A DNA stretch of 64,000 nt. Origin: an uncultured Sediminibacterium sp. GTDB lineage: Bacteria; Bacteroidota; Bacteroidia; Chitinophagales; Chitinophagaceae. The notes under the pieces were generated by a model, which made no database searches, had not been told where the DNA came from, and saw nothing but the letters and a program-made list of their open reading frames with translations. How positions within the stretch are numbered: the stretch's first letter is position 1; each line of letters opens with the position of its first letter. Positions 52,439 to 61,307 of the stretch are shown here, piece by piece. The position numbers were made by a program, and so were the translations under genes. Where the stretch lies: NCBI RefSeq assembly GCF_946481145.1, contig NZ_CAMLMJ010000006.1:1-64000 (forward strand), written 5' to 3'.

Positions 52439-53752
52439 ATGAAATTGGACCCAATAAAACGAGAGCATTTAATCCAAGCTGCTGACGAATTGGATAATTC
52501 GAGTCATAATTCTTGGGCTGAATATTGGCTTCACATTTCGGAAAGGCAAAAAGACTATCCTTTTAAGGTATTGGTTCGCCGAGCATACGAAATTGCAACC
52601 GGGATGATTGTCAGCACTGATTTTTTTCAAAGTAATACAAGCTACAGGAATTACATCAGTCAGCAGTTTGGCTATAAAGTGTTTTTTAAAATTCGTGATA
52701 ACATTGATTTCATAACCGATGATGAAATTGAGTTCTTCATGAAATATGGTGATCAGCCTTATAGGACAGATAATAAAGGAGATAAGGCGGCAGGAGAGAT
52801 TTTGAAAAAAACTGTATTTCTAAAAACCAATGTTTGGGCCAACGCTTTAAACATTCAGGACTTTGAAGTTCAAATGGACAACCAATGGCAGATATCAGGG
52901 ACATTTAAGCATTACACTTGGGCTCGAATATTTAGATACGGAGATAGAAACAAAAAGGTATTTTTTACCGTAGGTATCGACGCGCATGAAAACGTTAAAG
53001 GTTTGGTTTTCAAACTTGACTGTCAACGTCAGAGCTACAATCCGCAAAATGCGCTTTCAAAAGAACAAATCGGGCGTTTTGACAGACTTGTTCCGGTCGA
53101 GGCAAAATGGGTAGAGATAACACGAGAAAAACTGATCGACTATGATTGGCAACGATTAATCGAACAAACCAAAACCTTTATTGAATATTACATTCCACTC
53201 TATGATGAAGCGGTTGCGGCGATATGGAGCAGCACTCCTCGTGTTACTAAAACTGTTGGAAAGCTCAGGTTTTGTGAAGTACCACCGGGCAAGTTGTTAG
53301 CGCCGCCGCTGAGAAAAAGAGCCACTGGAGGAAAATCAAATCCAGACTACGATGCTGAAAATAAAGCCAAGAAAGATTTAGGAACTGCAGGTGAGGAGAT
53401 CGTTAAGGGAGCCGAAAGGGACTTTCTCCGTAGTAAAGGGCGTGATGATCTTGCAAAACTGGTAGATAATGTGCCGGACTGGAAAGGGTACGATATTGAT
53501 TCTTTTGACGAGAAGGGTATCCCTAAGAAAATTGAGGTTAAGACCACTACCGGCAGCGTGTACCGAGAATTTGTTTTTACGGCCAATGAACGTCGAGCAA
53601 TGATTGAAGAAAGCGAACACTATTATCTTTATCGCTTGTACAACTATGATTATGAATCTGACAGCGCGGATTGCTTCGTTTTACCGGGAAATTTCCTTGA
53701 TCGTGTGGTTGAGGAGCCCATACAATACTATATTCATTTGAAAAAAATATAA
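52439..53752 (+). CDS. DUF3883-type nuclease-fold protein
   Basis: 437 aa from ATG 52439; the open frame begins at 52412 inside the previous gene. The C-terminal 120 residues have the DUF3883 pattern: GTAGEEIVKGAERDFL, then WKGYDIDSFDEKG, then KKIEVKTTTGS. The GYD...EVK order matches PD-(D/E)XK endonuclease-like folds. The N-terminal 300 residues are unassigned and may recognise the target. DUF3883 domains are common in restriction- and helicase-linked defence proteins. A 72 bp gap follows. Confidence 0.75.
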   Translation: MKLDPIKREHLIQAADELDNSSHNSWAEYWLHISERQKDYPFKVLVRRAYEIATGMIVSTDFFQSNTSYRNYISQQFGYKVFFKIRDNIDFITDDEIEFFMKYGDQPYRTDNKGDKAAGEILKKTVFLKTNVWANALNIQDFEVQMDNQWQISGTFKHYTWARIFRYGDRNKKVFFTVGIDAHENVKGLVFKLDCQRQSYNPQNALSKEQIGRFDRLVPVEAKWVEITREKLIDYDWQRLIEQTKTFIEYYIPLYDEAVAAIWSSTPRVTKTVGKLRFCEVPPGKLLAPPLRKRATGGKSNPDYDAENKAKKDLGTAGEEIVKGAERDFLRSKGRDDLAKLVDNVPDWKGYDIDSFDEKGIPKKIEVKTTTGSVYREFVFTANERRAMIEESEHYYLYRLYNYDYESDSADCFVLPGNFLDRVVEEPIQYYIHLKKI

Positions 53753-53824
53753 TAAAAAATCTTTGATATTGTATTTTTAGTATATTTAACTGTCCTCGCG
53801 CTTTTTATCACCAAAACTACAGGC

Positions 53825-54448
53825 ATGTACGAATTAGCGATTGCTCCGATGGAGCGGGTCTGGCATTTGTATTACTACTTCAAAAAAGATTCTCCGGATT
53901 ATCTTACTCATCAATTGATGGATTTCAAAGGCGATAAGGCATCCCAAATTGCTGCCTTCCCTGAAGCTGCCGCTGAGGCATTTTCAGAAATGAATATTCA
54001 ATTTGACTACGTCTTGCGGGTACTTGGAAGTGACGAAGTCTCTGCCACAAAAGGCAATCGTGTGAGGAATATTGCAATTGCAATCAAGAATGCTGTTGGG
54101 GCAGAATATCAACCAACTTTGCTTACAAAAAAACGTAAAACCAGATCACTCAAGACATTGAATTTAGCCCAACGCCAGGCCGAATTAGAAGATGTTTATG
54201 TTTTGAGTACGGCTATCGATTTAAATGGGAAATCGGTCTTATTGGTAGATGATATTTCAACTACAGGCACGTCTCTTGAAGTCATTTCGAAGCTGATTAA
54301 GGCAACTTTTCCAGAATGCCTTGTTTATGGGTTTATGTTGGCTAAAACCAGTAATCCGGATTTTGGTGGGCCGGATAGAAATGATGAAGAAAGTGAGTTA
54401 CATTACAGGGAAATTTTAGAAAAACACGTAACCAAAGCAGGTAAATAA
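53825..54448 (+). CDS. Phosphoribosyltransferase-fold protein
   Basis: 207 aa. The PRPP-binding motif VLLVDDISTTGTSLEVI lies at about residue 138-154, in a type I PRTase fold. No nucleobase specificity can be read. The stop overlaps the start of the DprA-like gene (TAATG). With DprA-like and HAD neighbours it forms a small module that could make or sense a nucleotide-like molecule (inference). PRTase plus HAD pairs are also known from Ter-type stress operons. Confidence 0.82.
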   Translation: MYELAIAPMERVWHLYYYFKKDSPDYLTHQLMDFKGDKASQIAAFPEAAAEAFSEMNIQFDYVLRVLGSDEVSATKGNRVRNIAIAIKNAVGAEYQPTLLTKKRKTRSLKTLNLAQRQAELEDVYVLSTAIDLNGKSVLLVDDISTTGTSLEVISKLIKATFPECLVYGFMLAKTSNPDFGGPDRNDEESELHYREILEKHVTKAGK

Positions 54449-55668
54449 TGACTCTCAGTTCGGCTCAAATTCTAAAGGTATTGCAATTAAAGGGACTTGG
54501 GAGAGTCAAGGCTCTCAAGTTCTGTGGTTTGCTTACCTACCGTCCATCTAATGATCAGGAACTCGCTGACAGCGTTTTAGATTGTTTAGAAGTGCTTCGC
54601 CTTTCCTTGTCCAGATCAGAAATTTATGAGGCTTTTCAAGAAGTGGATCGATTACTGGAATATAGCGATTTGTTAGGTATCAGAACGGTGAGTTATTTGG
54701 ATAGTGAATATCCCTCGCAATTAAAGGAAATGGCAGATTTCCCCATCGTTCTTCACATAAAAGGCAGTTTGGAAAACCTATTGCAGAAACCGGCAGTAGC
54801 CGTCATTGGAACGAGAGATCCATCTGAGTACGGTCGATCTGTAGGTGAAAGAATCGGATCTCGCTTGGGAGAAACGGGAATCAATGTTATAAGCGGGCTC
54901 GCGAAAGGCTGCGATACAGCGGCGCATGTTGGGTGCCTAAAGGCAGGAGGAATTACAACCGCTGTACTTGCCCATGGGCTAGATTCAGTCTATCCGCGTG
55001 AAAATTCAGACCTGGCTGAAAAGCTTTTGGATGCTGGTGGGTGTCTTGTATCGGAGTATATTGTAAAAACACGAGCGATCGGAAATTTCTTTGTCGAACG
55101 GGATCGCATACAAGCCGGTTTAGCTAAAGCAACTGTTGTCGTGGAAACAGACATCAAGGGTGGTACAATGCATACGGTTAAATATACCCAGAACTATAAC
55201 CGCATATTGAGTGTTTACAATCATCCCGTCAACAGGCAGACCGACAAATCGCGGGGTAATCAATACCTGCTTAGAGAAGGAAAGGCCCTAAGCCTGCAGA
55301 CCAAAGAAGATATCGACCAGTTGATTGAAATGGTAAATCCGAATGTGAATCATTTCATTTCTGCGATCAGCATTCCAATAGCGGAGATGAATTTGTCTCT
55401 ATATGACGATAAAGAGCTGGACGAGTTATTGCAGCCAAAAGCTAAAAAGGCCAAGGCCAAGCGTAAGAGGAAAAGTAAACCGGTAGGACAGCAGTTGACA
55501 ATTGACGGCGAGCCGTCGGCCGTTCTCACGACTTTAAATGAAACAATCCCCCCATCGGAAAACGATAAGAAGACATCCAAAGCGCGAACATCGAAGGTAA
55601 AAAAAACCGACCCGGATGTAATAGATATCCCCGTCGTTAAAAAGACGCGCAAAAAAAAGGAAATTTAA
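54448..55668 (+). CDS. dprA: DprA-like (SLOG/Rossmann) protein with basic tail
   Basis: 406 aa. An N-terminal HhH-like region (about 1-70) is followed by the DprA Rossmann domain: VAVIGTRDPSEYG, ISGLAKGCDTAAHVG, LAHGLDSVYPREN and FVERDRIQAGLAKATVVVE (about 110-260). The C-terminal 100 residues are Lys/Arg-rich with AKKAKAKRKRKSK and a second basic patch, unlike competence DprA. The DprA fold binds single-stranded DNA or nucleotides. Coupling to a PRTase points to a specialised role rather than transformation. Confidence 0.88.
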   Translation: MTLSSAQILKVLQLKGLGRVKALKFCGLLTYRPSNDQELADSVLDCLEVLRLSLSRSEIYEAFQEVDRLLEYSDLLGIRTVSYLDSEYPSQLKEMADFPIVLHIKGSLENLLQKPAVAVIGTRDPSEYGRSVGERIGSRLGETGINVISGLAKGCDTAAHVGCLKAGGITTAVLAHGLDSVYPRENSDLAEKLLDAGGCLVSEYIVKTRAIGNFFVERDRIQAGLAKATVVVETDIKGGTMHTVKYTQNYNRILSVYNHPVNRQTDKSRGNQYLLREGKALSLQTKEDIDQLIEMVNPNVNHFISAISIPIAEMNLSLYDDKELDELLQPKAKKAKAKRKRKSKPVGQQLTIDGEPSAVLTTLNETIPPSENDKKTSKARTSKVKKTDPDVIDIPVVKKTRKKKEI

Positions 55669-55678
55669 TCATCTAAAG

Positions 55679-56173
55679 ATGAAGATAATATTTGATCTAG
55701 ACCTTACGTTGATCGGCAGCAAGATTGCAGACCCTTATCGGCCATCGAATTGGTCAAAAGCATTTGGCCTTATTCCTGAGTTTACAGAGTACTCCGGTAT
55801 GAAAGATGTACTTCGCTACCTGAAAGACCATGAAATTGAATATTGTATTGTAACCTCCAGTCCCGCGAAATATTGCAATAAAGTATGTGGACATTGGGGG
55901 TTTTGTACTGACCATACAGTTACTTACTGGGACGTTACCAAACGCAAGCCGCACCCGGAACCGATATTGTTAGCGCTTAAGAAATTGAACGCTGAGGCAG
56001 AACAGGTGCTTTCTTTCGGAGATCGTGATATCGATATTCAGTCTTCAAATGCGGCTGGTGTGAGATCTGTGGCTTGTCTATGGGGCGCTGAGGATCCGAG
56101 ATCTTTATTAGCAGCCTCTCCTAAGCATGTAATTTCAACTCCATCTGAGATAATCCCGTTGCTTCACATGTGA
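55679..56173 (+). CDS. HAD-superfamily hydrolase (phosphatase-like)
   Basis: 164 aa, compact. Motif I FDLDLTLIG has the nucleophile and general acid Asp. Motif II is CIVTSS, motif III the Lys in RKPHPEP and motif IV SFGDRDIDIQ. All catalytic residues are present. It lies 10 bp after the DprA-like gene. A nucleotide-phosphate substrate made by the PRTase is plausible. Confidence 0.88.
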   Translation: MKIIFDLDLTLIGSKIADPYRPSNWSKAFGLIPEFTEYSGMKDVLRYLKDHEIEYCIVTSSPAKYCNKVCGHWGFCTDHTVTYWDVTKRKPHPEPILLALKKLNAEAEQVLSFGDRDIDIQSSNAAGVRSVACLWGAEDPRSLLAASPKHVISTPSEIIPLLHM

Positions 56174-56232
56174 ATAAGTCACGGATCACCTGCAGTAATA
56201 AACCAATATTTTAGCGTTTTATGCTAATTATT

Positions 56233-56448
56233 ATGCCTAAAACTGAATTGAACCGGATCCGTGTTGTACTGGCGGAAAAGAATGTCGCCAATAAATGGCT
56301 GGCAGAAAAACTGGATAAAAATCAAACAACAATTTCTCGGTGGTGTAGCAATGATATGCAACCATCACTGGACACGTTGGCGCAAATTGCTGTCAAATTA
56401 GACGTAGACATCAAGGACTTGTTGTGGTCAACCAAACATGCAAAATGA
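56233..56448 (+). CDS. XRE-family HTH protein, 71 aa
   Basis: Single HTH: KTELNRIRVVLAEKNVANKW, LAEKLDKNQTTISRWCSNDM. Started at ATG 56233 (MPKTEL); ATG 56221 is also in frame. Its stop overlaps the NurA-like gene (ATGA). It is likely the internal regulator of the back half of the operon. Confidence 0.82.
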   Translation: MPKTELNRIRVVLAEKNVANKWLAEKLDKNQTTISRWCSNDMQPSLDTLAQIAVKLDVDIKDLLWSTKHAK

Positions 56449-57764
56449 GTACAAGAAGACTGTTTGAATCCTTCGACAACCTACTTGATAAATTGAGGGA
56501 AGGCGCAGAGTATGAAAAAATGCCGCCCCGCCATTCTTCCGGAGAGGATGCCGCCTTTAGAGTAGACGACGATGCGCTAAACGCCATTGATCAGGACGAC
56601 TTTGGCGAGCCTAAACGTAATGACCTTGATGGCGAGGAAAAAGACCGGAACATACCAAGTGTTTTCTACGAAAATCAAAAATTGATCCAAGTTCATTACC
56701 CGACACAAGAACAACTAAATGGCTTGGTATTGGTCGGGATTGGTGGTGCGAACAATCGGATAATCACTCCGTCTTTCCATCTAATCCTTGCCCGGTATGC
56801 TTCGGTAGATTTTAAATATACCAGAGGCTACGAAAAACCATATTTCTACACACGGTACAAAGATGTTTCCTCGGTGTTGGTTGTGGATAACAACATTTTC
56901 AAGGACGAGTATAAAATATGCACGTACAACGCTTTGGTGGGATCGAAATCGAAGGGGGAACCGTTATTGCCGCATTTATGTAAACTAAATGACAAGCCAA
57001 TCAGGTTTGTGTACAGCGAAGATTCTTTAAAATCCTCGCCTGCAGCGCATTCACTCGGCCTGGGAGTTAAGCTTCAACACACCTTAGAGCTGGAGGCGAT
57101 CAACAATCTCGAGTTACGCGAGGAGGATACGGTGATTTGCCTTAAGAACGGGCCGTATCTTTCAAACAGCGTAGTCCCATCTGATGCTAAAGAAGGATTG
57201 CTGAAATTATTACCCTGGTCGGAAAAACGCTGGTGCTACATAGCGGTGTCAAACAAGATATCTGATTCGAAGGTGCTCATCAATACCTTAAGCAGGATTG
57301 AAAATGAACATCTGCTGGAACAATACTTTCCCGACCAAAATGTTCTCACGACTACAATCAAGAATTTTGGAACCGATTTATTGCTGCTTCGCAAAATACT
57401 GAAGCCTGGTCAGCGGACACCTTTGATTCAATATGTCGAAAAAACACGGGAAGGTTATTTTGATACTCCCGCAATGAAGAAACTTCTTCCACTTACCTGT
57501 TACTATCACAAGTTTAATAAGCCCTACAATTTTATAAGGATTGAAATTCCAACATTCATGTGGGAAGAAAACCGTGAATTGGCCGAGTTGGCGATTTCGG
57601 CGACAATCTGGCAATTGGAATTAGGAGGCGATATGCCATTGGTGCTGAAGGCTGCTGCGCAACAGGCCGATAACTCACATGATCGAAACGTAATTGACTC
57701 GCAGATGAAAGCAGCTTTTGAAAAAAAACAACTTAATTTAATTGAATTCTTAAATATCGAATAG
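56445..57764 (+). CDS. nurA: NurA-like nuclease-domain protein
   Basis: 439 aa from ATG 56445, chosen by the ATGA overlap. The N-terminal 75 residues are acidic and disordered-looking. The rest resembles NurA: a first strand LVLVGIGGANNRIITPSFHL, later SVLVVDNN, and a C-terminal helix region LGGDMPLVLKAAAQQA...RNVID typical of the family. The usual first-strand catalytic Asp (VDGS) is not evident; the position reads GIGG. NurA nucleases work with HerA, encoded next. Either the active site has moved or the protein is a non-cutting partner. Confidence 0.65.
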   Translation: MSTRRLFESFDNLLDKLREGAEYEKMPPRHSSGEDAAFRVDDDALNAIDQDDFGEPKRNDLDGEEKDRNIPSVFYENQKLIQVHYPTQEQLNGLVLVGIGGANNRIITPSFHLILARYASVDFKYTRGYEKPYFYTRYKDVSSVLVVDNNIFKDEYKICTYNALVGSKSKGEPLLPHLCKLNDKPIRFVYSEDSLKSSPAAHSLGLGVKLQHTLELEAINNLELREEDTVICLKNGPYLSNSVVPSDAKEGLLKLLPWSEKRWCYIAVSNKISDSKVLINTLSRIENEHLLEQYFPDQNVLTTTIKNFGTDLLLLRKILKPGQRTPLIQYVEKTREGYFDTPAMKKLLPLTCYYHKFNKPYNFIRIEIPTFMWEENRELAELAISATIWQLELGGDMPLVLKAAAQQADNSHDRNVIDSQMKAAFEKKQLNLIEFLNIE

Positions 57765-57765
57765 C

Positions 57766-59592
57766 ATGGAAGATATTCAAATTAATGTTGCCAAACCTTA
57801 TCACGACATTGATACACCATTCTCCATAAGCGACAACGGAGCGCTGGCAGAGTATGTAATCAACGATCCTGATTTGATGCCTCAACTATCTATGGGTGCC
57901 ACTGTGCTTATTCGCGACAAACGAAAGGAAGGGGAAGCCGAGGATAGCTACGGTGATTTTTGGTACGCCGGCAGGATTGTAGGGCTTAAATCTGTATCTC
58001 CATTTAATCCGGAGAGATCAACGCTGTTGTATCAAAAAGACGATGTGATGGATCCCAATAAACCGCTCGACGCAATCAATGGCCCTCACACACACCAGCC
58101 AATGGTTATTCAAGTGTTTCTCTCAAGAGAGTTGTCTGGTACGCCTGATAATTTCACGGACTCCGCATTACAGCGACCACCGTCAGGATATAGCCGGCTA
58201 TTCTTCCCAGATCTTGAAAAATCTGAAGGCAATCAGGCGCCCACGCTGCGTGATGTACTGCGTGTGCCGCACCAGGGCCTTGACTTGGGTATGATAGGAT
58301 TCGGTAACAAGCCCTATGGATGGAAAGACAACAATTGGGTTTCGTATAAATGGAATATTGATCAGCTTGATAATAAACACATTTTCATTGTGGGTGAAAG
58401 TGGATCGGGTAAAACAGTGTTTCTGAAAAATCTCGCATATGAGATCATGAAGCACACCATGAATAAAGAGGACGGTAAAAGAAACCGGGTTATTCTTACA
58501 GATGTGCAGGGCGATATCACCCAATTGCTTTTCCCAGAGTTTGTGCCGAAGACAAAAAGCATTGGATGGCAACCGGTAATAAGCGAAGAGGAATATCACG
58601 CAGCGCAAAAAGTGTTCGGTAATTTTCGTCTGATTATTCCCATAACAAAAGACAGTACCAATGCAGATGTTGAAGAGCTCAAAGTGCTGGCTTACAAAAA
58701 GAAGAACATCGATGTGAAATTGATCAGTCTTCGTTTTCAGGATCTGGAATTTCCAAGTAACGCTGAGTATCTGTTTCGATCGACATCTATACTTGCCGCG
58801 CCGCTACTAGACGACTTGGCAGAAGGGCTTCGTGCAAACGGGCAAAAGCCCTCACTCGCCAGGCTCGTGGTTGCGATATCCAGGTTGCTGAGTAAAAATC
58901 CAGGAAATCTTATTACCGTGCAAACCAGCGGCGTTGCCTATAATCGGGTAACATTCGAAGCAGCCCGTCGTATTCTGGGTGATCTTGAAAACTACTTTGA
59001 TATGGATCCTCTTGCATTGGAACAGGAAAGAGATCCGTTGGAAGCTTTTGACAATGATGGTACAACGATATTTTACCTGGATCATCTAAATCAGGAGGAA
59101 CGTTTTATTTGGGAAATGCAATTGGTTGCCTGGCTGTATAAAAAGAAGCGAGATCTCAAAAATACCTATGTGTTTTTTGATGAGGCACATCAGATCATCC
59201 CTGCTACCAAGGCGAGTACAACGGGCAGAATGGGGGAAGTTTTTGACAGGTTGCGTTCGAATTTTGAAAAACTTGCGCGGGAGGGTAGAAAGTTCCGATT
59301 GAATCTTGTATTGAGTACTCAAAATCCCCAAGACCTTCATCCGATTGTTCCGGAACAATGCCCCACGCGAATTGTAATGAAAATAAATCCGCGCAACGCC
59401 GGGCATGCTTTCCTTGATAAAGAACTTGCGCTGATAGCCAACAGCTTCAGTCATGGTCAATTCTGGATTCAAAGTCCATTCAACGGTACGCCTGACTGGG
59501 TTCGCGTGCACAGTGTTGCTCCACCAGTGCCTCATGATTCGATGGAAAATTTCAGAACAACTTTAGAAACTGAAGCAGCGAAAAAAATTTAA
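57766..59592 (+). CDS. herA: HerA-like hexameric DNA translocase (DUF87 ATPase)
   Basis: 608 aa. A HAS-barrel-like N-terminal region (about 1-180) is followed by Walker A IFIVGESGSGKTVFL at about residue 206 and Walker B YVFFDEAHQI near 470. A sensor/arginine segment FRLNLVLSTQNPQDL and a C-terminal ARIVMKIN-type strand are present. HerA pumps DNA and, with NurA, degrades or resects it. Bacterial HerA paired with nucleases or other effectors occurs in several antiphage systems. It starts 2 bp after the NurA-like gene. Confidence 0.9.
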   Translation: MEDIQINVAKPYHDIDTPFSISDNGALAEYVINDPDLMPQLSMGATVLIRDKRKEGEAEDSYGDFWYAGRIVGLKSVSPFNPERSTLLYQKDDVMDPNKPLDAINGPHTHQPMVIQVFLSRELSGTPDNFTDSALQRPPSGYSRLFFPDLEKSEGNQAPTLRDVLRVPHQGLDLGMIGFGNKPYGWKDNNWVSYKWNIDQLDNKHIFIVGESGSGKTVFLKNLAYEIMKHTMNKEDGKRNRVILTDVQGDITQLLFPEFVPKTKSIGWQPVISEEEYHAAQKVFGNFRLIIPITKDSTNADVEELKVLAYKKKNIDVKLISLRFQDLEFPSNAEYLFRSTSILAAPLLDDLAEGLRANGQKPSLARLVVAISRLLSKNPGNLITVQTSGVAYNRVTFEAARRILGDLENYFDMDPLALEQERDPLEAFDNDGTTIFYLDHLNQEERFIWEMQLVAWLYKKKRDLKNTYVFFDEAHQIIPATKASTTGRMGEVFDRLRSNFEKLAREGRKFRLNLVLSTQNPQDLHPIVPEQCPTRIVMKINPRNAGHAFLDKELALIANSFSHGQFWIQSPFNGTPDWVRVHSVAPPVPHDSMENFRTTLETEAAKKI

Positions 59593-59601
59593 CCGAGCGA
59601 C

Positions 59602-60513
59602 ATGGAAAGGGCTACAAAATTAAAAAGACGTAAAGCAGATCACCATCCGGTGACTTGGAGCAGCCATGAGGAAGTGCGGCTTCTAACTTATCTGCGCCGC
59701 AATGCACTGGATTCAGAAAAATTACAGGAACTGTTTCCCGACAGGTCTTGGCCGAGTATTCGCAGCAAGGTGAGAAAGTTAAGGATCAAACATGACCTAT
59801 TTGGGTCGTCGTACCGTGATGACAAAGAGGATTTCACGACACTCATTGCTAAAAAGACAAAAGCAAAGGTTGTGTTTGATGCTTACGCGGGAGCCGGACA
59901 CCAGGCCTTTAAATGGATCGAGCATGCCGACATCGTGTATGCGTCAGAGATCATGAAATCCAAGATTCAACAATTCAGCAAGTCGGCAAAAAGCAACAAT
60001 TTCAAAAAGCTCAAACCAAAGGGTAATTGGCAAGTGTTTAAAAAAGCTTCGAAAGCAATCTATCTCTACATGGGTGATGCATTGGAAGCAATTGTAGAAC
60101 TAAAGTCGGCGGATGTAAAAATTGATTTAGTCGATCTTGATACATGCGGGTCTACGCTTCCGTTGTTACCAACCGTTTTATTGCTTTTGAAACCGCGCCA
60201 TCTCGTAATTACGCATGGGGAATTTCATTCCATGCGTTTTAATAGACAAGATGTGCTGAGGAGGTTGTTTGTTCATCGGGATATTTCCCAAAATCCACTG
60301 CCTTTGGAAGTGGAACAGTTGAGTTCAGAACTTGACAAGGCAGTGAAACTCTCAGCTTTGCGAGCACACAATGAGACAGCCAAATCTTTTTGGCTTGTGC
60401 TTCGGCGGGAAAAATGGTTAGGCAGTAAATACCATGGTATGCTGCGCCGGTATTACAAAGTACAAAAACCTGCAGCTACAGCCGATTGCATCAATGAACT
60501 TTCAAAAGACTAA
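59602..60513 (+). CDS. SANT/Myb-like HTH fused to a Trm1-like methyltransferase fold
   Basis: 303 aa. Residues about 15-65 form a SANT/Myb-like trihelix (WSSHEEVRLLTYLRRNALD, WPSIRSKVRKLRIKH). The rest looks like a Rossmann methyltransferase: VVFDAYAGAGHQAF as motif I, VYASEI as motif II, YMGDALEAI, and IDLVDLDTCGSTLPLLPTV, which parallels the DxDPFGS active-site segment of Trm1 tRNA guanine methyltransferases but with Thr-Cys for Pro-Phe. It could modify DNA or RNA marked by the HTH domain. TcmP, the usual partner of DUF5131, has a similar fold, but its Cys motif is absent. Confidence 0.65.
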   Translation: MERATKLKRRKADHHPVTWSSHEEVRLLTYLRRNALDSEKLQELFPDRSWPSIRSKVRKLRIKHDLFGSSYRDDKEDFTTLIAKKTKAKVVFDAYAGAGHQAFKWIEHADIVYASEIMKSKIQQFSKSAKSNNFKKLKPKGNWQVFKKASKAIYLYMGDALEAIVELKSADVKIDLVDLDTCGSTLPLLPTVLLLLKPRHLVITHGEFHSMRFNRQDVLRRLFVHRDISQNPLPLEVEQLSSELDKAVKLSALRAHNETAKSFWLVLRREKWLGSKYHGMLRRYYKVQKPAATADCINELSKD

Positions 60514-60524
60514 CATCCTTCTCA

Positions 60525-61307
60525 TTGTCAGGAAAAACACATATCGAATGGACTGAGGTTACCTGGAACCCTACTACGGGTTGTACGAAGGTTTCCGCAG
60601 GATGTAAGAATTGCTATGCTGAGCGATGGGCTTTGATGCAAAAAAAAAGAGGCATAGCACAATACCGAAACGGATTCGCTTTACAACTTGCTTCTTCCAG
60701 GTTGCATGAACCATATTCCTGGAGAAATCCCAAAGTGGTGTTTGTAAATTCCATGAGCGATCTCTTTCATGATGATATTCCTACAGAATATATCCAGCAG
60801 GTTTTTAAGGTGATGAATGAATTGCCAATGCACACGTTTCAAATCCTGACTAAACGCATAGAACGGGTACGGAAACTCGTCGGAATTTTACAATGGACCG
60901 AGAATATCTGGATGGGTGTATCGGTAGAAAACAAACTTACCAAACATAGAATAAATGTTTTACGAAACATCCCCGCCATTGTTCGCTTTGTAAGTTTTGA
61001 GCCACTATTGGAAGATTTAGGGAAGCTTAGCCTTCAAAATATTCATTGGGTTATTGTTGGCGGAGAATCAGGCGGAAAGGCCAGAACGATCAAGAAAGAG
61101 TGGATACAGAATATTCAGGAAGCATGCCGGCAACAGTCTGCTATGTTTTACTTCAAGCAATGGGGTAAACGCGAATTTAATCCCGATTCCAATGATCCTT
61201 CATTAAAAAAGTCACATATCTACCATTCGCGGGATGGCAGCTTTCTAAACGGAGAGTTGTACAGAACGATTCCTTTACGAAATTTTTCTACAAATGCTGC
61301 CCGCTGA
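60525..61307 (+). CDS. Phage Gp37/Gp68 (DUF5131) family protein
   Basis: 260 aa from TTG 60525, the only start matching the family N-terminus (THIEWTEVTWNPTTGC). The cysteine cluster CTKVSAGCKNCYAERWA, the segment VFVNSMSDLFHDDIP and WVIVGGESGGKAR are family marks. The family is related to radical-SAM-like proteins and is common in phages and defence islands, with no proven reaction. The next gene overlaps it by 14 bp. Confidence 0.9.
   Translation: MSGKTHIEWTEVTWNPTTGCTKVSAGCKNCYAERWALMQKKRGIAQYRNGFALQLASSRLHEPYSWRNPKVVFVNSMSDLFHDDIPTEYIQQVFKVMNELPMHTFQILTKRIERVRKLVGILQWTENIWMGVSVENKLTKHRINVLRNIPAIVRFVSFEPLLEDLGKLSLQNIHWVIVGGESGGKARTIKKEWIQNIQEACRQQSAMFYFKQWGKREFNPDSNDPSLKKSHIYHSRDGSFLNGELYRTIPLRNFSTNAAR

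Noticed and set aside
54448..55668. DprA as the housekeeping natural-transformation protein
   Set aside because: It is coupled to a PRTase inside a defence-like operon, with a long basic tail and no competence genes nearby. A specialised paralogue is more likely, though this is not proven.
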